A DNA stretch of 64,000 nucleotides from Bacteroides sp. AN502(2024). Its GTDB lineage: Bacteria > Bacteroidota > Bacteroidia > Bacteroidales > Bacteroidaceae. Under the pieces are notes generated by a model, which did not search any database, was not told the origin of the DNA, and worked only from the letters and a program-made list of their open reading frames with translations. The translations under genes and the position numbers were made by a program. Location: positions 1,674,001 to 1,738,000 of the forward strand of contig NZ_JBGFSP010000003.1 in the NCBI RefSeq assembly GCF_041227145.1, written 5' to 3'. Positions 63,204-64,000 of the stretch are shown piece by piece; position 1 is the stretch's first letter; each line of letters opens with the position of its first letter.

Positions 63204-64000
63204 TTACCAGCCTTTATTCTGACCTAAATTAGGATTCTTATAATACTCTGCCTGTGGTATAGGATATAAGTACATCTTATCATCCCAATTACGTGTTTCA
63301 AGCAATTCTTTCTTATAAACGGGCAAGCCGTTTTCCATGGTGATCTTGATACAGTAAATAGCTTTGGTTTTATCACCGATCTTCCAACGGCGGATATCCC
63401 AGAACCTATGGTCTTCGAATGCAAGTTCCACTCGTCTTTCACGACGAATACTTTCCGTAAACGCCTCGCCGTTTGTTGTAATGGCAGGCATATCGGCAGC
63501 AGCACGCACCTGATTCAGTGCCTCACGTGCAGACAGCGGATGATCATTATCCTTATAATCGGCGTCTTTCCAAGCATCCATTGCTTCCGCATAGTTCAAG
63601 AGAATCTCCGCATAACGGAATATAATAAAATGATGCGGTTTCTTTTTCTCATTGGAAGGAGATAGAGAGACAGTCTCATTCATATACTTCTTCAAATAAT
63701 AACCTGTGGTAGTTGCTCCGGCTTTTCCGGCACCGTCTTTTCCTCCTTCATAAGACTGGATGGTCGAGTTCATCCATGTATCACCGTTACAAAGCACTGT
63801 TTTATAAAATCTCGGGTCCCTGCCTTCATACGGATTCTGCCCTGGTGTAATGTGTTCCCAGTCAAAGTCTTTTCCATCAGTCATCTGGAAGGCATCCACC
63901 AAATTCTGGGTGGGCACGTTGCCCGTATTACCCTTTTCATAACTGATAGGTAAATTGTTTGCTTCAAAATCAAAGCTTTCCCCATTTCTACGTTCAAAAA
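63204..64000 (-). CDS. SusD/RagB-family nutrient-binding lipoprotein, partial (C-terminal part)
   Basis: The frame is open from the right edge to the stop at 63204, about 264 residues, lacking the N-terminus and lipobox. RYAEILLNYAEAMDA (TPR-like helix), LNQVRAAADMPAI, ESIRRERRVELAFEDHRFWDIRRWK and the closing MYLYPIPQAEYYKNPNLGQNKGW are the SusD family signature (PF07980). It sits over a SusC transporter and captures oligosaccharides. With GH88-sulfatase-PL8 about 11 kb away on the same strand, a glycosaminoglycan ligand is plausible but not shown. Confidence 0.95.
   Translation of the reverse strand, partial: FERRNGESFDFEANNLPISYEKGNTGNVPTQNLVDAFQMTDGKDFDWEHITPGQNPYEGRDPRFYKTVLCNGDTWMNSTIQSYEGGKDGAGKAGATTTGYYLKKYMNETVSLSPSNEKKKPHHFIIFRYAEILLNYAEAMDAWKDADYKDNDHPLSAREALNQVRAAADMPAITTNGEAFTESIRRERRVELAFEDHRFWDIRRWKIGDKTKAIYCIKITMENGLPVYKKELLETRNWDDKMYLYPIPQAEYYKNPNLGQNKGW

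Overview
The window is chromosomal DNA of a gut Bacteroides. The evidence is the TAnnTTTG -7 promoter element before many genes, the housekeeping run purN/acpP-fabF-rnc/pfkA, serine-type sulfatases, SusD-like proteins and Bacteroides-type IS4, IS3 and IS66 elements. Gene order resembles what I recall of the B. thetaiotaomicron BT3330-BT3380 region (chondroitin-sulfate locus, pfkA, lipooligosaccharide locus). The GT6 gene is very like the B. ovatus one, so I favour the ovatus/xylanisolvens/thetaiotaomicron group. This is from memory and unverified.

Region 1 (1-25.3 kb) is a surface-glycan locus, probably for lipooligosaccharide or O-chain synthesis. It begins with ATPase remnants, followed by many glycosyltransferases in both orientations. 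These include a GT6 enzyme related to the human ABO transferases next to a GT11 fucosyltransferase. Two nearly identical IS4-family copies in opposite orientation bracket three more glycosyltransferases. A tight rightward operon (14.99-20.38 kb) follows: GT2, HisC-like PLP enzyme, LicC-like cytidylyltransferase, LicD, GT4, FkbM-like methyltransferase. This set looks able to add a CDP-activated amino-phosphate group to a glycan. A Kdo-kinase-like protein, two GT9 heptosyltransferase-like enzymes, a GT4 and a DUF4254 protein complete the core-sugar section. Decay is visible: a frameshifted GT8, a GT6 fragment and an IS66 remnant.

Region 2 (25.4-36.8 kb) is housekeeping: pdxB, purN, acpP, fabF, rnc, pfkA, a GH3-family acyl-adenylase-like protein, mnmA and a SNF2 helicase.

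Region 3 (36.9-56.2 kb) centres on glycosaminoglycan use. Two DUF4988 lipoproteins (the first PL29-like) are followed by a wrecked AAA-ATPase gene. That gene was split by an element with 9-bp target duplications, and the element itself carries an IS3 insertion inside a 22-bp repeat array. After cysS comes a leftward operon of GH88, sulfatase and PL8 lyase, which together would cleave chondroitin or hyaluronan, desulfate the products and remove unsaturated uronic acid. Two envelope proteins and an HU-like DNA-binding protein with a strict 22-bp leader repeat follow.

Region 4 (56.3-64 kb) holds three secreted proteins of unknown role, a large nested inverted repeat, remnants of small genes (XRE, SatD, DUF3307), an intact AAA/DUF4143 ATPase and the C-terminal part of a SusD protein running off the right edge. 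No rRNA, tRNA or CRISPR array was recognised.
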